Origin: Flavobacteriaceae bacterium 3519-10
GTDB taxonomy: Bacteria > Bacteroidota > Bacteroidia > Flavobacteriales > Weeksellaceae
Assembly (NCBI GenBank): GCA_000023725.1
Contig: CP001673.1
Span: 320,342 to 384,341 of the forward strand
Reading direction: 5' to 3'
DNA length: 64,000 bases
This document shows positions 27,823-37,066 of the stretch, in pieces. Both the position numbers and the translations under genes were made by a program. Every line of letters starts with the position of its first letter. The stretch's first letter is position 1. The notes beneath the pieces are model-generated. The model saw only the letters and a program-made list of their open reading frames with translations. It searched no databases and was not told the DNA's origin.

Positions 27823-28890
27823 ATGTTTATTTATTTTATTATTTTAGGACTCGTTCTGTTGCTCCTATGGGGACAAAACAGTAGTGAGAACTCATCCATT
27901 CTTAACTTACCGGCTCTGTTGGCTGTGGGAATTCTGATTGCGTTTGCGGGATTAAGAAATGTTAATGTCGGAACAGATACGGGTAACTATGTCGGAATCT
28001 ACTACGGATACCAGGATATATTGGCATCGGGTCAGGTCATAACCAGCAATATGGAGAAAGGTTATATTGCCTTAATGTATGTTGCTACGGGAATATCGAC
28101 GGATTATTGGGCCGTACTGCTGTTAACTGCCATCATCTGTGTGGGTACGTACATGTACGTGATCTTTAAGGTTTCCGAGAATGTTGCGTTATCTGTATTT
28201 ATTTATGTGGTACTGGGGACATACCTGGTATTCTTTAATGCTGCGCGACAAGGTCTCGCGATTTCCATTTGCGCAATTTCCGTAATATTTCTATTGCAAA
28301 GAAAAATTTGGCACTACATAATAGTGATTATCATTGCGTCTTTTTTTCACCGCACAGCGCTAATTCTGCTGCCGTTTTATTTTATTCTGAGGCTGCCTTT
28401 CAGCTATCGTAACACGGGAATCTTTGTTGTAGCCGGTGCGGCCTCATTTTATTTCCTTAGTACGATTCTCTCTCTTTTTGACTCGGATACTGAAATGCGC
28501 TACGGGCAATATGAGGAGCGGGGTGCGACGGGAGGGCAATTACTATCCTTATTTTATATCTTATCTTCAGCTTTGTTGATTTATGCGAGAAAGTTCATCG
28601 CGGCGGATAAAATACGGCTTTACGATGTTTTTTTAAATTACAGTATTTTCACTGCCATCATTTATTTTGTAGTTATTGCCACAGGTAGTGATGTAAATTT
28701 TATGCGCTTAACTAATTATTTCGCAGTTGGATACGTTTTTGGTTATCCACTTATATTGAAAAGCCTCAATAATATAACTGGCGCTCTTGTGAAACCGCTT
28801 TTTATTGTCGCCCATCTTCTTTTTTTTGCTGTCTATTTATCCAGGATGGCTAACCTAACGCCTTATTATCCTAATTTAAACCTGTTTTAA
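27823..28890 (+). CDS. EpsG-family polysaccharide polymerase (Wzy-type)
   Basis: A 355-residue inner-membrane protein with about ten helices. The conserved N-terminal pattern (AGLRNVNVGTDTGNYVGIYYGYQDI) is typical of the EpsG family. A second recognisable stretch is YLVFFNAARQGLAISICAISVIFLL, with an Arg-Gln pair. A periplasmic loop follows (SDTEMRYGQYEERGATGG). It should polymerise repeat units that a flippase has delivered. It shares one base with the next gene (TAATG). A second member of the family is at 56578. Confidence 0.85.
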   Translation: MFIYFIILGLVLLLLWGQNSSENSSILNLPALLAVGILIAFAGLRNVNVGTDTGNYVGIYYGYQDILASGQVITSNMEKGYIALMYVATGISTDYWAVLLLTAIICVGTYMYVIFKVSENVALSVFIYVVLGTYLVFFNAARQGLAISICAISVIFLLQRKIWHYIIVIIIASFFHRTALILLPFYFILRLPFSYRNTGIFVVAGAASFYFLSTILSLFDSDTEMRYGQYEERGATGGQLLSLFYILSSALLIYARKFIAADKIRLYDVFLNYSIFTAIIYFVVIATGSDVNFMRLTNYFAVGYVFGYPLILKSLNNITGALVKPLFIVAHLLFFAVYLSRMANLTPYYPNLNLF

Positions 28891-29750
28891 TGTCTGTAAC
28901 TGTTGCTATTCCTTTTTTTAACGCCGAAAAATATTTGGCAGATTCTATTAAATCGGTCTTTGCGCAGACCTTCGAGGACTGGGAACTCCTCCTTATCGAT
29001 GATGGATCCACAGACAATTCTTTATCTATCGCAAAGTCCGTCAACGATCCCCGTGTGCGTGTACTTTCAGACGGACTGAACAAAAAACTTGCATGCCGCC
29101 TGAATGAAGTGACACGAATCGCAAAATATGACCTTATAGCGCGCATGGACGCAGACGATTTGATGAGTCCAAACCGACTAAAGACGCAGATAGACATTTT
29201 AAACACTAATCCGGATTATGATCTTGTTACAACGGGTGTGTATTCGGTAATGAACGATTTAACATTAGTTGGAAAGAGAGGGTCTTCTTTTAAAGATGCA
29301 ACTTTTGATGAAATTATCAGCCGGAAGAAGGGGGTGACACATGCTGCACTTATGGCGCGTAAAAATTGGTATGAGAGAAACAAATACGATGAGACCTTAA
29401 CGATTGCGCAGGATTTGGATCTGTGGGTCCGCAGTAGTTTTAATAATGACCTGAAGATAATTTCTGTTGATGAGCCGCTTTACATATACAGGGAGGAGGG
29501 TAACGTTACCTCAGCAAAAATTCTGCGGGCCTACAAAAACGAAAGAAGACTGATTAAAAAATATGTAGGGCTGCTTAATCCCATTTATATTAAGTCCATG
29601 ATGAAAACGCTGGCCGTGACAATGATGGATATATTCTCGATAAAAAGAGACATGCAAGCTAAAAGAAACATTGAGGTCGGTCCTCAAGAACGGTATAATT
29701 ATGAACAAAATGTTCAACGTGTGAAGTCAATCAGATTACCGCTCCAATGA
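28890..29750 (+). CDS. Glycosyltransferase family 2
   Basis: A 286-residue GT-A enzyme. It has TVAIPFFNAEKYLADSIKSVFAQT, LIDDGSTDNSLSIA and the metal motif RMDADD near residue 90. Then come THAALMARKNWY and AQDLDLWVR, the usual acceptor-side motifs. The start shares a base with the polymerase stop, and its own stop overlaps the next start (ATGA), so the four genes from 26686 are one tightly packed unit. Confidence 0.87.
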   Translation: MSVTVAIPFFNAEKYLADSIKSVFAQTFEDWELLLIDDGSTDNSLSIAKSVNDPRVRVLSDGLNKKLACRLNEVTRIAKYDLIARMDADDLMSPNRLKTQIDILNTNPDYDLVTTGVYSVMNDLTLVGKRGSSFKDATFDEIISRKKGVTHAALMARKNWYERNKYDETLTIAQDLDLWVRSSFNNDLKIISVDEPLYIYREEGNVTSAKILRAYKNERRLIKKYVGLLNPIYIKSMMKTLAVTMMDIFSIKRDMQAKRNIEVGPQERYNYEQNVQRVKSIRLPLQ

Positions 29751-30883
29751 AAAAAAAATTTTTTCTGTTAACTACAGTTCCGATTTCCCTTCGCTTTTTT
29801 AAAGGTCAGATAGCCGCGATTAATAATCTGTATGAGGTTACACTGATAAGTTCCCCTGATGGTTCACTGGAAGAAATTGCACTGGAAGAAAAGGTATATC
29901 ATAAAGGAATTGAGATGAAGCGGGACATTTCTGTTTTTAGTGACCTCTATAGTTTTTTTAAACTACTCCTGTATTTTTATAGAGAAGCACCGCATATCAT
30001 CCACTGTAATACGCCCAAGGCATCATTGCTGGGTTTAATTGCCGGTTTTATCGTGCGGGTACCTACCAGGATTTATTATATTCATGGACTCAGATATGAA
30101 GGAGCAACGGGCCTGAAACAAATAATGCTTAAAAGTATGGAAAGACTTTCATGTTTTTGTGCTACCCATATAGTGGCCGTAAGCGAAGGCGTAAAAACTA
30201 CTGCAGCAGCTGATTTAACACAGAAACATATTTCTATAATTCACAACGGCAGTGCCAATGGAATGATGATAGACAGTTTTACTGAAAGTACATACGATCT
30301 TACGTCCATCAAAGAAGAGTTAAAGTTAGGCAAACATGATTTTGTTTTTGGATTCGTTGGAAGACTTGTTGCCGACAAAGGAATCAATGAATTGGTTGCA
30401 GCATTTGCCCGTCTGTCTATAAAGTACCCTACAGCAAAACTACTTCTTGTGGGTTATTACGAAGATGCACTAGACCCCCTACAGCAGATTACCAAAGAAA
30501 CGATAAAAAATAATCCGAATATTTTGGAGTGCGGATTTCAACGTGATGTAAAAAAATACATTTCTGTGATGGATATTTTTGTTTCACCCTCTTACAGAGA
30601 AGGATTTGGTCTTACCTTACTTGAAGCCAACTTAATGGGCAAGCCCGTAATAGCCACCAGAATTACCGGGTATTCTGAGATTGTTGTAGAAGGCGTAAAT
30701 GGATTTCTCATAAATAAAAAGGATGTAAGTCAGTTACAAAGCAGGATGGATTACGTTTTTAATCATCGTGAAGAAATTGAACTGATGCGCGAAAACTGCT
30801 TAAATATAGTCAGATCAAAATATAACCATGACGATGTTAAAAAAAGCGCTATAAAATTTTACCGTCAGTTCTCAAGCAGCTAA
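29747..30883 (+). CDS. Glycosyltransferase family 4
   Basis: A 378-residue GT-B enzyme. The N-terminal half (FFLLTTVPISLRFFKGQIAAINNLYEVTLIS ... HIIHCNTPKASLLGLIAGFI) resembles the protein at 60128, and similar proteins occur as the last transferase in many O-antigen loci. The C-terminal half has GRLVADKGINELVAAFARL and the EX7E region (SPSYREGFGLTLLEANLMGKPVIA). It closes the first large gene run: 677 bases without a clear gene follow. Confidence 0.87.
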   Translation: MKKKFFLLTTVPISLRFFKGQIAAINNLYEVTLISSPDGSLEEIALEEKVYHKGIEMKRDISVFSDLYSFFKLLLYFYREAPHIIHCNTPKASLLGLIAGFIVRVPTRIYYIHGLRYEGATGLKQIMLKSMERLSCFCATHIVAVSEGVKTTAAADLTQKHISIIHNGSANGMMIDSFTESTYDLTSIKEELKLGKHDFVFGFVGRLVADKGINELVAAFARLSIKYPTAKLLLVGYYEDALDPLQQITKETIKNNPNILECGFQRDVKKYISVMDIFVSPSYREGFGLTLLEANLMGKPVIATRITGYSEIVVEGVNGFLINKKDVSQLQSRMDYVFNHREEIELMRENCLNIVRSKYNHDDVKKSAIKFYRQFSSS

Positions 30884-31560
30884 AACAATATATTGCGAGG
30901 GCTCTTCTTCAATACTTATTACCCTTGTAAAATTCCTCAATCGAGCGGGGGCGGCCAGCAATTAAAGGCTATAGTCTCAATAACGGGACGTTCGCGCAAA
31001 TACGCAGGATCGGTACTGCGCTTTTCAAAAACTTGACTGACCTCCAGCAAAATAACTATGTCACTTTACGAAGACCGATATTACGCACGGAACTTAGGTG
31101 TTTTCGCAGCTGTATCAAACAAATTCTACAATCCGGCAATTGTTACCAAGTGCCATATTGCTTTATCCTTGCAGATAATGTCGGTTATTTGAGTAGATCA
31201 AACAGCTGTGAAAGTGTTATTGTTTCCCGATAATCTTTGATAACAGGGTTCAAGGTCTGACGCTTAACTGTAACACCTTTGTAATGGTTAAGGCATTCGG
31301 TGTGCTGAATTTAAAGATACCGCTATCTGGTCTTGTCCCGCGATACGGAATGCAGGCATCCCTCCCAATTGTCTCAAATTACTACCAAGGGATGTGTTCG
31401 TCCTATCTTTTCACTGCAGAAATTGATTTGTACTGCCTACTAATTATTTCTGAGTAGTTATGACTATGTATCACTACTGGCAGATATTCTATTATCACAC
31501 TTGCATAATGTGAAAATTTAATATTACATTTGCAATAACACTAACGAAAAAAAATTTATT
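30884..31560. other. Intergenic region before the acyl-carrier cassette
   Basis: No recognisable gene. A 66-codon frame at 31033-31233 and a 44-codon frame from 31060 lack family features and are probably chance. I found no clear terminator for the upstream genes. The right end carries a good promoter (31501-31532). The gap probably marks a junction between modules. Confidence 0.5.
31501..31532 (+). promoter_or_regulatory. Bacteroidota-type promoter for the acyl-carrier cassette
   Basis: TTG at 31501-31503, a 21-base spacer, then TACATTTG at 31525-31532. Both boxes match the phylum consensus. Transcription would begin about 20 bases before the ATG at 31561. Confidence 0.7.
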
Positions 31561-31836
31561 ATGCAAAGAGCACTAATTATAGAGCAGCTTAAGGGGATTC
31601 TTAAACCCTATACTCCAAATCCTGAGACTCTTCAGGGATTTTCAGAAAATTCTAATTTCATTAACGACCTTCAAATCAATTCAGCCAATATGGTTGACGT
31701 TTTCCTTGATGCCGAAGATGTCTTTAATATTGTGTTGGATAATGAATCACTGGAGCAAATTTCCAGCGTGAAAGACGCCATTGATACTATTGAGAAAAAA
31801 CTACAAGGCAGTGAACAACCTCTCGGGGTATCATGA
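31561..31836 (+). CDS. Divergent acyl carrier protein
   Basis: A 91-residue acidic, helical protein with ACP spacing. Ser41 lies in INSANMVDVFLDAEDVFNI, where ordinary ACPs have DSLDTVEL-MALEEEFDI, so Ser is in the right place to carry phosphopantetheine. The usual Asp before it is Asn and the Leu after it is Ala. This marks a specialised ACP. It opens a run of genes that includes a reductase, dehydratase, ketosynthase and a phosphopantetheinyl transferase, so it is the likely carrier of the chain they build. It overlaps the next start by 4 bases. Confidence 0.82.
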   Translation: MQRALIIEQLKGILKPYTPNPETLQGFSENSNFINDLQINSANMVDVFLDAEDVFNIVLDNESLEQISSVKDAIDTIEKKLQGSEQPLGVS

Positions 31837-32627
31837 CCGGCGCTAAACACCTGGAGGGTCAGTGGGCTCTGATCCTTGGTGGCAGTAGCGGCTTAGGGCT
31901 GGCCACTGCTAAGAAACTCGCTGCCGAAGGCATGAATATATGCATTATTCACCGCGATTCGAGGCAGGCGATGGCCGAAATTCAGCAGGACTTCGACAAA
32001 ATAAGAAAGAAAGGCAACCCGTTTCTTTCGTTCAATGTGGACGCTAGCAATTCTGAGAAAATCGGGTCGGTAGTTAATGACATACGTGCTGAAGTCGGAC
32101 AGGGCAGTGTTTACTGTATTGTTCACAGCATCGCCAAAGGAAATCTAAAGTCAATGGTCGATTCACAAGAAGGGGAATTACAAAAAAATGATTTCCTCAT
32201 TACTGTGGATGCGATGAGCGTAAGTCTTTACGAATGGGTGAAGTCTGTGTTTTCCGCGGGATTGTTTGCGAAGGACGCCAGGGTTCTTTCCTTTACGAGT
32301 ATGGGCAACTCCAGGGCTTACAGAGGTTATGCAGCCGTTTCCGCTGCCAAGGCTGCACTCGAAGCCATTACCAGAAATATTGCACTCGAATTCGCACCGT
32401 ACGGTATCCGTGCCAACTGTATCCAGGCAGGGCTTACCGATACGAAATCGCAGAGGATGATTCCTGGTGCCGCCGAGATGAAAGAGCAGTCCATACGGCG
32501 GAATCCTTTTAAACGAATCACGACTCCTGAGGATGTAGCGGATGCGGTCTATTTGTTATGCCAGCCTGAAGCGGCCTGGATTACCGGCGCGGTGATTCCG
32601 GTGGATGGCGGTGAATCCATCATTTGA
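31833..32627 (+). CDS. Enoyl-ACP reductase-like SDR (FabL/FabI type)
   Basis: A 264-residue short-chain dehydrogenase. The nucleotide motif is GGSSGLG near residues 16-22. The catalytic spacing is Tyr166-X6-Lys173 (YAAVSAAK), as in enoyl-ACP reductases FabI and FabL, and not the YxxxK of ketoreductases. The stretch VHSIAKGNL and the ending ITGAVIPVDGGESII also fit FabL-like enzymes. It should reduce a carrier-bound double bond, or possibly a keto group, since no separate ketoreductase is present in this cassette. It is coupled to the ACP gene by ATGA overlap. Confidence 0.78.
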   Translation: MTGAKHLEGQWALILGGSSGLGLATAKKLAAEGMNICIIHRDSRQAMAEIQQDFDKIRKKGNPFLSFNVDASNSEKIGSVVNDIRAEVGQGSVYCIVHSIAKGNLKSMVDSQEGELQKNDFLITVDAMSVSLYEWVKSVFSAGLFAKDARVLSFTSMGNSRAYRGYAAVSAAKAALEAITRNIALEFAPYGIRANCIQAGLTDTKSQRMIPGAAEMKEQSIRRNPFKRITTPEDVADAVYLLCQPEAAWITGAVIPVDGGESII

Positions 32628-32633
32628 TTTTTT

Positions 32634-33080
32634 ATGAGTATCACAGCCAATATATTACAGCAACTGCCCTTTTCCGAACCTTATCTGTTTGTTGACGAAC
32701 TGCATTATGTAAATGATGAAGGTGCCAGCGGAAGTTACACTTTCCGCAGGGACCTGCCTTTTTATCAGGGCCATTTTAAGGACGCGCCCGTGACACCCGG
32801 GGCCATCCTGATTGAAGTAATGGCGCAAATTGGTGGAAGTAGTCTCGGGATTTACTTAAGTTCCCAGGAGAACGGCGGACAAAACCCGCCACAGCTCTGT
32901 TTGGCAAGTTCTTACGAAGCTTCGTTCTTTTTGCCTGTTTATCCGGGGGAGCGCGTAACAGTTGTCTCGGAAAAAGTGTATTTCCGTTTCAATAAATTGA
33001 AATTTAAGGTACAAATGGTAAATTCCTCAGGCAGCATCATATGCAGAGGGGTTTTTACCGGAATGCTAAAAGCAAGGTAA
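32634..33080 (+). CDS. FabZ/FabA-like 3-hydroxyacyl-ACP dehydratase
   Basis: A 148-residue hotdog-fold protein. His47 (YQGHFKDAPVTPGAILIE) and Glu61 (LIEVMAQIGG) are in the places of the FabZ catalytic pair. FabZ removes water from 3-hydroxyacyl-ACP. The N-terminal helix FSEPYLFVDELHYVN matches the FabZ pattern. It sits 6 bases after the reductase and directly abuts the ketosynthase, so it works in the same chain-building cycle. Confidence 0.84.
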   Translation: MSITANILQQLPFSEPYLFVDELHYVNDEGASGSYTFRRDLPFYQGHFKDAPVTPGAILIEVMAQIGGSSLGIYLSSQENGGQNPPQLCLASSYEASFFLPVYPGERVTVVSEKVYFRFNKLKFKVQMVNSSGSIICRGVFTGMLKAR

Positions 33081-34376
33081 ATGAAAAAAAGAGTAGTAAT
33101 CACCGGCTTAGGGGTGGTTTCCCCGAACGGAATAGGGAAGTCGGACTTTAACAAAGCGATTAAGGAAGGCCGCTCAGGTATCCGGCACTTAAAGGAATTG
33201 GAAGAGCTGAAATTTGAGAGTCAAATTGGTGGTCTGCCTCCTGTTACGGAGGCCCATATCGCAAAGTATTTCACCGAACTGGAACTGCGAAAATTTAACT
33301 CAGACGCAATTCTCTACGGGGTTATTGCCGGGATGCAGGCCTGGGCTGATGCCGGATTAGACCTGAATGCCGGTTCAGAACCGGATTGGGATTCAGGTGC
33401 AATCATGGGTATTGGGTCTATGGCCGCCAATAAGATGCGCGAAGGAACGATGGCCGTGGACGGTCTGAAAGTGAAAAAACTGGGAAGTAATTTTGTTATA
33501 CAAACCATGCCCAGTGGTGTGAGTGCTTATCTGGCAGGTAAGTTGGGCTTGGGCAATCAGGTAACCACCAATTCCTCCGCTTGTGCCACAGGCACTGAGA
33601 GTATCCTTATGGCTTATGAAAGGATAGCGAATGGTAAGGCGCTTAGAATGATAGCTGGCGGCACCAATGAGGGAGGCCAGTATGCGTGGGCCGGATTTGA
33701 GGCGATGCGCGTAGCAACTTATAAGCACAACCACGAACCAGAAAGAGGATCAAGACCGATGAGTGCAGATGCGTCAGGGCTGGTAATGGGTGCCGGCGCC
33801 GGCGCTCTTCTGCTCGAGTCCCTCGATAGCGCAATGGCCCGGGGTGCCTATATTTACGGCGAACTTCTGGGCGGACAAATGAATACAGGTGGGCAGAGAG
33901 GCGATGGCAGCATGACACTGCCCAATAGCGTAGGTGTGCAGCGCTGTATTAAGGAAGCACTTGCTAATGCGGGTGTTGAGGGCCATGAGGTAGATGCAAT
34001 TAATGGTCATCTAACTTCCACCGGAAAATGTTCGCTTGAGATACAGAACTGGTCTGATGCATTAAACAGGTCTGGCAGAGACTTTCCTTACGTTACAGCC
34101 TTGAAATCCATGATCGGACATACGCTTGGCGCTGCGGGTGGAATTGAAAGCGTAGCCGCGGTAATGCAGCTTGATGAGGGTTTTCTGGTGCCCAATCTGA
34201 ACTGTGAGATACTTGATCCGGCTATTGCCAAGATCGTTCACGAGGACAGTATTCCCAGAGCGTTTCTTAAAAAAGACCTGAATATCATTGCAAAATCAAG
34301 TTTTGGTTTTGGGGACGTAAATGCAGTAATTATCTTTAAAAAATACGGGGATCCATGTTCGGAAATGATGTTGTAG
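33081..34376 (+). CDS. Beta-ketoacyl-ACP synthase (FabF-like)
   Basis: A 431-residue thiolase-fold condensing enzyme. The start VVITGLGVVSPNGIGKSDF is canonical. The catalytic triad is visible: Cys168 (NSSACATG), His310 (NGHLTSTG, where most have AHGTSTP) and His347 (IGHTLGAAGG). It should extend an acyl chain on the local ACP with malonyl-ACP. The unusual loop around His310 suggests a subgroup apart from housekeeping FabF. The last 22 bases overlap the phosphopantetheinyl transferase gene. Confidence 0.88.
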   Translation: MKKRVVITGLGVVSPNGIGKSDFNKAIKEGRSGIRHLKELEELKFESQIGGLPPVTEAHIAKYFTELELRKFNSDAILYGVIAGMQAWADAGLDLNAGSEPDWDSGAIMGIGSMAANKMREGTMAVDGLKVKKLGSNFVIQTMPSGVSAYLAGKLGLGNQVTTNSSACATGTESILMAYERIANGKALRMIAGGTNEGGQYAWAGFEAMRVATYKHNHEPERGSRPMSADASGLVMGAGAGALLLESLDSAMARGAYIYGELLGGQMNTGGQRGDGSMTLPNSVGVQRCIKEALANAGVEGHEVDAINGHLTSTGKCSLEIQNWSDALNRSGRDFPYVTALKSMIGHTLGAAGGIESVAAVMQLDEGFLVPNLNCEILDPAIAKIVHEDSIPRAFLKKDLNIIAKSSFGFGDVNAVIIFKKYGDPCSEMML

Positions 34377-34915
34377 ACCTGAACGCCGCGGAACTCCAAA
34401 GTAATTGGGAAAGAAGGGGTTTTTTAGAGAAAATCTATTCACGGAGTGAACAGGATCTTATTCGCTCGTCCCCCCACCCCGGTATACAGGTTTGGGTTTT
34501 ATGGTCGATGAAGGAAGCGGTGTATAAAGCCTGGAGCCGCTTGTATTTACAGAAGGAGTACGCGCCTTCGAAAATACACTGTGAGTTACTGCGTGGGGAA
34601 GGATCCAAAGTCTCCGGTACAGTCCATTATCACAACAGCACATTTTACACCCGTACACAGGTTGGTAAGGATTTTATACATACCACTGCTCAACTGGGCA
34701 ATAATCATAATAAACTGAAGAGCTTGTTGGTGAGAGATTACCCCGCCGATTACGAAGTGTATCTGAGGGATATTCATTTTATGCCGGAGACTACGGTGAT
34801 CATTAAAGACGAATTGGGGATACCCAGTTTGTATGATCGTGCAAAGCGTTCCACTCATCCGGTTTCAATTAGTCACCATGGCATTTTTCTTGGTATCATA
34901 CAGCGCGAAATATAA
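34355..34915 (+). CDS. 4'-phosphopantetheinyl transferase superfamily protein
   Basis: A 186-residue Sfp/AcpS-type enzyme. The metal-binding GNDVVDL is at residues 3-9 and the signature WSMKEAVYKAWSR at 50-62. It moves phosphopantetheine from CoA to a carrier-protein serine. Its overlap with the ketosynthase gene and closeness to a divergent ACP imply that it activates that ACP, which the host AcpS may not recognise. The length is near that of compact family members. Confidence 0.86.
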   Translation: MFGNDVVDLNAAELQSNWERRGFLEKIYSRSEQDLIRSSPHPGIQVWVLWSMKEAVYKAWSRLYLQKEYAPSKIHCELLRGEGSKVSGTVHYHNSTFYTRTQVGKDFIHTTAQLGNNHNKLKSLLVRDYPADYEVYLRDIHFMPETTVIIKDELGIPSLYDRAKRSTHPVSISHHGIFLGIIQREI

Positions 34916-34930
34916 ATTGATAAAAAATAT

Positions 34931-35515
34931 ATGGCATACCTTTCTCAAGACGAAATAAACAAAATTGGATTTGCTCAGGTTGGACATGATGTATTCATTT
35001 CCGACAAGGCTTCATTTCATAATCCAGCCAAAATCTCTATAGGTTCCTTTGTCAGAATTGACGATTTCTGTCTATTATCAGCAGGCGAAGACGGAATAGA
35101 GATTGGCAATTACGTGCATATATCATGTTATGCGTGTTTAATAGGAAAAGGCCTGATCAAACTTCATGATTATGTACTCATTAGTATCAAGGCCACCATC
35201 CTCTCCAGTAACAGTGACTTCTCCGGTCAGTTTGCACCTGCATTAAAGGAGTTTGATACTCTTGATAAACCTTACGCAACTGTTTTCTCTGAAGCGGTTA
35301 CGTTCGAAACACACACCGGTCTGGGGGCACATTCTGTAGTGTTGCCCGGGGTTACTGTAGGCGAAGGAACTGCTGTAGGCGCAATGTCGGTTGTCTATCA
35401 AAGTTTAAATCCATGGGGTATCTATCTTGGTAATCCGGCGCGCTTTGCTACGAAAAGAAGTAAACGGGTGTACAAGATTCTCGAAGACCTGAAGGAATCT
35501 CAGGCAGATATATAG
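34931..35515 (+). CDS. Hexapeptide-repeat acyltransferase
   Basis: A 194-residue left-handed beta-helix protein with repeats from about residue 30 (ISIGSFVRIDDFCLLSAGEDGIEIGNYVHISCYACLIG), an insertion loop (SGQFAPALKEFDTLDKPYATVF) and a second repeat set (THTGLGAHSVVLPGVTVGEGTAVGAMSVV). It resembles WbbJ-type transferases. Lying at the end of the acyl-carrier cassette, it is a candidate to move the finished acyl group from ACP to a sugar; this is inferred from position only. No clear catalytic His can be assigned by eye. Confidence 0.78.
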   Translation: MAYLSQDEINKIGFAQVGHDVFISDKASFHNPAKISIGSFVRIDDFCLLSAGEDGIEIGNYVHISCYACLIGKGLIKLHDYVLISIKATILSSNSDFSGQFAPALKEFDTLDKPYATVFSEAVTFETHTGLGAHSVVLPGVTVGEGTAVGAMSVVYQSLNPWGIYLGNPARFATKRSKRVYKILEDLKESQADI

Positions 35516-35665
35516 ATCTGTATTAAATGGTCTGCGGTAAAATAAACCGGCTGTAAATTTCAGCTGTAGAAACCATAGTGGGTAAAGTCCTTCAGAAGGA
35601 ATGTTAACAAGGATTCAGTAGGATCAGCAATACCAAAAAATTTACGAAACCGGCGGTCTGCATGC

Positions 35666-35697
35666 TTTGTGGCTACGCTGGTTTTTCTGTAAATTTG
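35666..35697 (+). promoter_or_regulatory. Promoter giving a leaderless or nearly leaderless transcript
   Basis: TTTG at 35666-35669, a 20-base spacer and TAAATTTG at 35690-35697. The ATG of the sugar transferase lies at 35702, so transcription would start at or within a few bases of the start codon. Confidence 0.65.
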
Positions 35698-35701
35698 CAG
35701 T

Positions 35702-36310
35702 ATGTATAAATTATTCTGGAAACGCCTGATCGATTTCACCGCCGCTCTTGTTGGTCTGATTATCCTGAGCCCTGTATTTCTGTTAATTACCCTGTGTCTT
35801 GCTATCGCGAACAGCGGCAAACCGTTTTTCTTTCAGAAAAGACCGGGAATTAAAGAAAAGATTTTCAGCATTATTAAGTTCAAAACGATGAATGACCGTA
35901 GGGACAGCAAGGGTGATTTACTGTCCGATTACAAGCGGCTGACCCGCATCGGGAGTTTTGTGCGTAAGACCTCCCTCGATGAAATCCCGCAACTGATCAA
36001 TGTGCTGAAAGGGGAAATGTCGCTGATCGGGCCGCGACCCTTGCTGCCTGAATATTTACCCCTATACACTTCCATCCAAAAACGCCGCCACGAAGTGAGA
36101 CCCGGCATTACCGGCTGGGCGCAGGTGAATGGGCGCAATGCAATAAGCTGGGAAGATAAGTTTACATTCGATGTTTGGTATGTGGACAACCTCAGCCTCA
36201 GCCTTGACCTTAAAATTCTTTTGATGACCGTAAAAAAAGTATTCAAATCCGAAGGAATTAACGCCGCAGGCCAAGCCACGACAGAACATTTTAAAGGAAG
36301 TTCAATATGA
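35702..36310 (+). CDS. Initiating sugar-1-phosphate transferase (PglC/WcaJ C-terminal type)
   Basis: A 202-residue monotopic phosphoglycosyl transferase. The opening [27 protein letters not shown] is the re-entrant membrane helix. Then come [21 protein letters not shown], the catalytic region [33 protein letters not shown], and [22 protein letters not shown]. It moves a sugar phosphate from UDP-sugar to undecaprenyl phosphate, the first step of repeat-unit assembly. The size matches PglC-like enzymes that lack the extra N-terminal domain. A PglD-like acetyltransferase overlaps its end, which suggests a bacillosamine-type or related amino sugar. Confidence 0.9.
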   Translation: MYKLFWKRLIDFTAALVGLIILSPVFLLITLCLAIANSGKPFFFQKRPGIKEKIFSIIKFKTMNDRRDSKGDLLSDYKRLTRIGSFVRKTSLDEIPQLINVLKGEMSLIGPRPLLPEYLPLYTSIQKRRHEVRPGITGWAQVNGRNAISWEDKFTFDVWYVDNLSLSLDLKILLMTVKKVFKSEGINAAGQATTEHFKGSSI

Positions 36311-36927
36311 TAGTATACGGAGCAAGCGGGCATGCAAAAGTTATCGTGGATATCCTGTTGGGGATCGGCATTAAGGTCGATAAGATTGTGGATGCCGACC
36401 CAGCAGCAGATGAGATTTTCGGAATTCGTGTTGAAAAGGTGTCGTCTGAAACTGTTTTCAATGCCGATACCCAAGCTGTAATCGCGATTGGAAGTAACCG
36501 TATCCGTAAAGAGATTGCCCTGCGTCATCCATTCCTCTATACAGAAGCCATCCATCCACGGAGCTGTGTCTCTCCATATGTCATAATCGGTGAAGGTACT
36601 GTAGTGATGGCGAATGTTTCGGTTAATCCCGACGTTGTTATTGGCAAACACTGCATTATCAATACCGGAGCGGTAGTGGAGCACGACTGTATACTTGAAG
36701 ATTATGTGCACATCTCACCAAATGCTGCACTTGCGGGAAATGTCACGGTGGGCGAAGGAAGCCATGTAGGTGCCGGGGTATCGGTAATCCCCGGTATCCG
36801 AATCGGGAAATGGGCCACCATTGGTGCCGGCGCTGTTGTAATCCGTGATGTGCCGGACGGCGCTACTGTAGTAGGAAATCCGGGGCGGATTATTAAAACC
36901 GACACCTCCGACGAAAATGCGGATTAG
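36307..36927 (+). CDS. Sugar N-acetyltransferase (PglD/NeuD-like)
   Basis: A 206-residue protein with an N-terminal Rossmann-like domain ([22 protein letters not shown]) and a C-terminal beta-helix ([35 protein letters not shown]). The catalytic His lies in VEHDC, as in PglD. It likely acetylates a 4-amino sugar used by the transferase encoded just before it. No aminotransferase is adjacent here; the nearest is at 20674, so the two may cooperate or this pair may be a residue of another pathway. Overlap with the upstream gene is 4 bases. Confidence 0.87.
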   Translation: MIVYGASGHAKVIVDILLGIGIKVDKIVDADPAADEIFGIRVEKVSSETVFNADTQAVIAIGSNRIRKEIALRHPFLYTEAIHPRSCVSPYVIIGEGTVVMANVSVNPDVVIGKHCIINTGAVVEHDCILEDYVHISPNAALAGNVTVGEGSHVGAGVSVIPGIRIGKWATIGAGAVVIRDVPDGATVVGNPGRIIKTDTSDENAD

Positions 36928-37066
36928 CTTACTCGCTGTATTCAGTAACATTCGATAAGTATCAGAACCACTATCACCCGGAGCAAAGCGAAGCCTCCCC
37001 GCGAATCCACCCTTTATAAATTACAGAGTCCATAAAAAAATACTTCATCTATTGAGATTATTTAAT

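Noticed and set aside
31033-31233. 66-codon frame before the ACP gene
   Set aside because: Cys- and Arg-rich with no pattern; another frame over the same DNA is equally open for 44 codons, so neither is convincing.
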